From Planctomycetaceae bacterium (lineage in GTDB: Bacteria; Planctomycetota; Planctomycetia; Pirellulales; Pirellulaceae), in NCBI GenBank assembly GCA_007133715.1, contig SLMF01000079.1:1-6720 (forward strand): a stretch of 6,720 bases of DNA, given 5' to 3'. Below, in pieces: positions 1-4,600 of this stretch (position 1 is its first letter; the number at the start of each line of letters is the position of its first letter). Both the position numbers and the translations under genes were made by a program. A model generated the notes under the pieces. It was not told the DNA's origin. It saw nothing but the letters and a program-made list of their open reading frames with translations, and ran no database searches.

Positions 1-1
1 A

Positions 2-370
2 TTTGCCGTTCTCCAGCATGTCCTCGTCGAGGATGACGTTGGAGAGGATCCGTTCGCCGGCGTCGGCCCAGTCGCCATCCCGATTGAAGTCGATCCAGGC
101 GTTCAGCACGGCGAAGGGCGCCACCGCGTCGGGACCTTCCACTCCCCGGATGTCCACGGTGACATGGAACGTGCGCCCGGGGATCAGCGGGGTGTTGGGA
201 TCGAAGACCACGCCGTCGTCATCGGGATGGGCATCGGCCCGGGGATGCGGTTGCCCGTCGGCATTGGGGAACACGGTGGGGCCGAGCGAAAAACCGTCCA
301 GGATTTGATGGCGTGCCCCGTCGTCCGCTCGCAAGGTCGGGTAGGGCGCCGGCGCATCGCCGTAATCCAG
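2..370 (-). other. DYGDAP/GEVED-type module (3' end cut by window)
   Basis: In the post-frameshift frame: LDYGDAPAPYPT, DDGARHQI, LGPTVFPNADGQPHPRADAH then PDDDGVVFD, PGRTFHVTVDI, NAWIDFNRDGDWADAGERI. The DYGDAP start, GA-R-H, DDDGV and 'W-I-D-F-N-x-D-G-D-W-x-D-x-G-E' are the hallmarks of GEVED domains, which occur in large extracellular bacterial proteins next to Ig-like, cadherin and dockerin modules. The domain is nearly complete at the window edge. Its function is not established; a surface or extracellular role is inferred. Confidence 0.8.
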
Positions 371-760
371 TTCCAATCCGAGGAAGATCGTAAAGCGGGT
401 CTGGCCGTCGTCCTGGTTCCCCTGGAGCGGGTTGCCGGCCAGATCGCGGATGGCATCGACGAAACGGATGCCGGGCCCGGAGGCTTCCTCGGCTCCCGTA
501 ATCCAAACCCGATCATCTTCGACGGTGGCCGAGATGCCGGGCAACTGCTGCTGGTTGATCACCTGAGCGACCTTCTGGGCGCCCTCGTCCGCCCCGTAAC
601 CGGCCGCCGGTTCAAAGGGGATGCGGACCGCCGCCGGCTGGCCGGGTTCGCCCGTCTGCCGGAGGTTCGAATCGGAGACATTCAGGCTGTAATCCGCGTC
701 GGCCCCCAGGATCACAATCCCGTTGCCCAGGTTATAGGGGAACAGCTCCAGTTCGAAGTG
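2..760 (-). CDS. Continuation of the same giant protein after a -1 frameshift; 3' partial (Ig-like last strand + DYGDAP/GEVED module)
   Basis: Reading one base back from the upstream frame, codons from CAC (760-758) to the left edge contain no stop and encode about 253 residues beginning HFELELFPYNLGNG. The first 20 residues complete the FEFD module cut off in the upstream frame: ELELFPYNLGNGIVILGA aligns without gaps to NVQLSPINVGGGRVHLGV in the preceding unit. Then come a half module (628-491), an Ig-like terminal strand with RDLAGNPLQ (481-377) and a DYGDAP module with DFNRDGDWADAGE (370-53). This stretch has no start codon context of its own, so it is not a separate gene. It belongs to the 712-6720 protein, joined by a shift near 760. 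No cysteine occurs in it. The true C-terminus, where an anchoring or sorting signal might sit, lies beyond the window. Confidence 0.88.
53..91 (-). other. Calcium-binding-like loop D-F-N-R-D-G-D
   Basis: DFNRDGDWADAGE within the GEVED module. The D-x-N-x-D-G-D spacing with Glu downstream (D, N, D, D, D, E) matches the EF-hand/dockerin-like calcium loop pattern. Calcium binding is inferred from pattern only. Confidence 0.55.
377..481 (-). other. Ig-like domain, detached C-terminal strand (RDLAGNPLQ)
   Basis: In the post-frameshift frame: SGPGIRFVDAIRDLAGNPLQ, GNQDDGQTRFTIFLG. 'I-x-D-L-A-G-N-x-L ... [TF]-x-F-[TS]-[IT]' is the closing strand pair of Big_5-type bacterial Ig-like domains. The rest of such a domain lies at 1980-1714, so the fold appears to be split by the module block between them. 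Confidence 0.68.
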
Positions 761-1674
761 CGAATCCGGTTGACCAGGGTGTTGGCCAGTTCCCAAGTGC
801 TGGTCGCCGCCGTGAACGGGATGGGCGTGTTGCCGGGAGTCCAGCGATTGTTGTTGTCAAACTCGAAGGTGACGCTGGGCCCGTCCTCGCGGCTGATGAC
901 AAAGGTCTGGCCATCGGTGATCAGACCGGCGAAGGAACCGCCGCGGGTGGGGATGCGCAAGCCGAAGGGCAGTTGCGCGCCGGGTTGGCCGGACAGCGTG
1001 ACGCGGGCATTGACGTTGGTCACCTGATGGTTCAGATCGCCGCCCAACTGGACGACGCCGTCGCCCAGGTGCCGGGTGTTCAAGCCCAGGTTGCGGCTGT
1101 TGATCTCCGCCGCCAGATTCGCCGCGATCTGCTCGTGGGTCTGCGAGTGACTGAAATCGACGGGGTGCGAGCCGGTGCTGACGAATGGGTCCGTGGTGAA
1201 TTCGAAGGTCACCACTTGGGAACCATCGTCGATGCGGAAGCGATGGCCGTCCAGGATGCCTTCGGCCACGCCCATCGCGATCAGGGTCTCCGACACGACC
1301 TGCATGGTCTGCGAGCCGTTCACGCCCAGATGCACGCGTCCCCCGCCGACGTTGATTGGGCTGAGTTGGACGTTGGCGCCCTTCAAGGCGGTGACGATCG
1401 CATCGGCGATCTCGCCTTGTGTCTGGGTGCGGGTAAAGGGCACGCGGATGTTCCCCGAGCCGATCGCGCCATCGCGGTCCAATTCCAAAGTCACGGTCCG
1501 CGAGGGCGTGGTCACGGTGATCGTGTCCCCATCGGCGACGCCGCCCGGACCGCCGCCCGCCGCCGGGACCTGGATCGCCAGCGTCTGCGGGATGGTCATG
1601 ACGTAACCGCTGTCAAACTCGAAGAGCGTCTCCTGACCCTGGGCATCCGTGAGGCGGAAGCGGTCGCCATCCTG
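491..1674 (-). repeat. Tandem block of FEFD beta modules (units 4-8)
   Basis: Five consecutive copies or part copies. Unit 4 (1674-1546) is a half copy, DGDRFRLTDAQ ... LFEFDSG. Unit 5 (1536-1318): DGDTITVTTPS, TVTLELDRDG, RVPFTRTQTQGEIADAIVTA, GGGRVHLGV. Unit 6 (1254-1036): DGHRFRIDDGSQVVTFEFTT, PVDFSHSQTHEQIAANLAAE, GDGVVQLGG. Unit 7 (918-701, crossing the frameshift): DGQTFVISREDGPSVTFEFD, PIPFTAATSTWELANTLV, GNGIVILGA. Unit 8 (628-491) has only the second half: VRIPFEPAAGYGADEGAQK, VAQVINQQQL, DDRVWITGA. The copies are clear in protein but not in DNA, so the duplications are old and under coding constraint. Confidence 0.8.
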
Positions 1675-4600
1675 CGTCTTATCCCCGGCGGCGACCGTGA
1701 TCGCATGACGCGGCTGGCCCGCCAGATGGATCACATAGGCGCTCTCCCGATCCCAGACCCCGGCCAGCGGTGTCAACCGGAGGATGTTGCTGGTGCTGTT
1801 GTACGTAACGCGGTAGTCGACCCCCTGGACCAGCCGCCGGCCGTCCTGGACGATCTGCACGCTTTCCCGCGTGACGCTGACGTCATCGACGCCGATCCCG
1901 CGGAGCATGCCCTGGCCGTCCGCCAAGTGGATTTCGAAACGATCCAGCGAGACGTCGACCAGATTGACCAGCGACTCGGTGGGATCCCGATCGTCGGGCC
2001 CGTTGTCCAACGGGACGCGCAGCCGGGCTCGGGGACCTTCGAAGTCGGCTCGATCCAGAGCCCCCCGATCCTTGAAGACATTGCTGCCCATGCCCGGCGG
2101 CGGGGTGGCGGTCGGATCGTCCACCCGCAACTGACCCGCCAAGTCGTACGCCGGTGCCAAAATCGGTGCGGGCGCGATCCCCAGCGGCGAACGCAACTGG
2201 ACCATCTCGAAGCGGTCTTCCAGCGAATTCAAGGAACTGTCGATCACCAGCGAACCGGGTGCCGGATAGTAATTGTAACGGGCCGGATCGACGAACAACG
2301 GGCGCTCCGGATCGGCCACCAGTGCGAACTCGCCCAGTCCGATCCCCTCCGTATCCGCCAGGTTGTTGTGATACAGCGAACCGCCCACCACCACCTCGCC
2401 CGATTCCTCCTCGACCTCGATCCCCGTCCGCAAGGTCGACATCACGTTGTTCACCAAGGTGGGCGTCACGCCGCCTTGCACTCGGATGCCGACTCCCGAC
2501 GGCTCTCCGGGGCTGACGGCATGCGCGGTGATCAAACCGCCATCCAGGGTCTCGCCCAATTCGTTCACGGGCACCAGGCCGCCGATGTACAGATACAAGC
2601 CTTCCTCGGGTTCCTCCGGATCGTCGTCATCCGGATCGGGCACCCAGAACTCGGGCACCTCCAGCGGCCGCTGGAAGTGGAAGGTGATCGACCCGCCCAG
2701 CCCCAGGGTGACAAACCCGAAGGCCGGGAAGCCGAACTCGCCCACCGCGTCGAACTGGCCCAAGGTGGCAAAGCGATCATCGATCTGGCCGTCCAACGTG
2801 CCAAAGAAAGGCAGATCCACAAACGGCTCCTGCTGCCGCCCGGGCGTCAAGACCGTTCCCAGCGGGGAGAAGTCGAAGACCTTCAGGTCTTCCAGGTCCA
2901 GCACGTCCTCGGCGCTCTCAACCAACTCGGTGCCGATCTTCACCGCGTCCAGATCGAAACCGGACCACCGCCCCGTGCCGCTCTCCACCAGCCAGCTGGC
3001 GTCGCGAATGGTCAGCGAGGTGATTGTGGAAGCGCTGACCGTGCTGAGATCGGCAACCCAGACCTGCGTCCGCTCGCTGTCCTCGTCGCCCGTGAACCCG
3101 TCCAGAGGCGTCAGCACCAGATTCGTCATCTCGATGCTCTCCCGGATCGTACCGGCGATCGTATTGTTGATCACGCGTGCGAAAGGAACGGGCGCCGCCT
3201 GCTCGAGATCGCTGGGCGGCGGCTCGTCCGGATCGTCGGGTTCTTCGTCCGGATCCAACGGTTCTTCCGGCGGCTCCACTTCGCCACTCAACAGGATCCC
3301 GCCCAATCCGTTATCGATCAGCAGGTTGTTGGAGAGCGTGACGCCCGGAATGATGCCCCAGGTGTTCAGCTGGGCCAAGTTCCGCACGGGACCGGGCCAG
3401 GGCGCGCCGACTTCCGAGCGGGCTCCCGGTTCGACATGAATCCCGAAATTCAGGGAGTAGGAGACCGTGGTGGCATCGACGATCACCTGCCCCTGGTCGC
3501 GGAACGTGTTCTGATCGCCCTGGCGATTGTAGGTGGTGACGTGGACGCCTTCGTGGTTCAATGGCCGGTCGATGCGGATCGCATAGTGGCCCGTCTGGCC
3601 TGCCCGCCCGCTGCCCGCTACTTGCGGATCGTAGGCATCGTTCCCAAAGGCGCTGACCCCGAAATAGTAGACACCGTCGGCCGGGGCGACGAAGCTCAAA
3701 TACGAATCCGTGTTGTACCCCATGATGTTGTCCAGGAACCAGTCCTCGCCCGGCGCCAAGTCATCGTCGCTGACCAACGGCACTTCGCGACCAAATTCGT
3801 CCACGACCCGTACCGGCTGGCCGTTCGAGTCGAACACGCGGAGCAGGCTGTCCAAGGGGGAATTCAGCACGCTGGCGTTGATATCCACCGTGATCAGTTC
3901 GCCCTCGGCCAGTTCCACACGGTACAGGTCCACGTCGGCTCCCAGTTCGGCCAGTCCCGGATTGTTACCGATCACGCCCCGGGCAAAGAACCCCTCGCGC
4001 CCCCCGGGCTCCAAGCCGGTATCGATCGCCTGGTCCAGCGTGTCATTCGGTTCGGGCACCGGGGCCTGACCGGTCGGTCCGTGCCCCAGCTGGCCGACCA
4101 GTACGGAAATCTCGCCGAACAGATGGACCGAACTGCTGTTGCTGGCCGCCCCTTCGTAACGCCCGTCGCTGCTGGTCGCCCGCACGCCCAGCATCTGCTG
4201 GACATCCGCGCGATTGATGGCATTGCGCACCAGCCGGGCGATGGTCGCCGCATCGTGGGCCGGGTCGAACACGATCGGCACGTTGGCTGGCGAGGGCGGG
4301 CCGGGGATGTGGGCATCCCGGAATTCGAAAGTGATCACCGCATTCCCGCCGGCGCTCAGCCGGAAGGTCTGGCCATGCTGGTAGAAGGAACCGTCCTGGA
4401 CGGTCAGGCTGACCCCGCGTGCCAGCCGGTCGTTGACGTCGAACCCTTCGGTCAACAGCAGATTCACGCCGTTGCTGGAATCCGGCAGGGAGACGCCGTA
4501 GGGCGTGGCTTGGCGGATCTCCAGCTGATAAGCGCCGCGGTTGATTTCGTTGGCCGGCTGAGCCGGGTTGGGGACGAAAGCCACGCTGGGCAACACCGGC

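Noticed and set aside
184..516. Two overlapping minus-strand open frames (184-516 and 219-506)
   Set aside because: Both are in the other two minus frames. The frame that carries RDLAGNPLQ and DYGDAP is a third one, open from the frameshift to the window edge.
735..765. Programmed -1 ribosomal frameshift signal
   Set aside because: No X-XXY-YYZ heptamer is visible in the correct phase at the junction, and I could not establish a stable downstream stem. A missing base is simpler.
732..914. Minus-strand open frame (60 codons) spanning the frameshift
   Set aside because: It is the +1 frame and its Arg/Ser/Pro-rich product does not match the module. It is not the frame that restores the protein.
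164..1027. Plus-strand open frame (287 codons)
   Set aside because: It is antisense to the tandem modules and the GEVED region, whose family motifs are unmistakable on the minus strand, including the part after the frameshift. No recognisable product.
1175..1606. Plus-strand open frame (143 codons)
   Set aside because: Complement of FEFD units 5 and 6; Ser/Thr/Pro-rich shadow without a ribosome binding site or a family match.
491..1674. CRISPR-like or DNA-level repeat array
   Set aside because: The periodicity exists only in the translated protein. DNA copies are diverged and there are no identical short repeats with spacers.
2447..3439. Long plus-strand open frame (330 codons)
   Set aside because: It lies wholly opposite the beta-helix and insert-domain coding sequence. 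Its translation is Ser/Arg/Pro/Gly-rich with no domain, as expected for the complement of GC-rich Asp/Glu/Pro codons.
3145..3558. Pectate lyase or other polysaccharide-degrading enzyme
   Set aside because: The rung pattern supports a beta-helix fold, but I could not identify a set of catalytic residues, and the surrounding modules are all structural.
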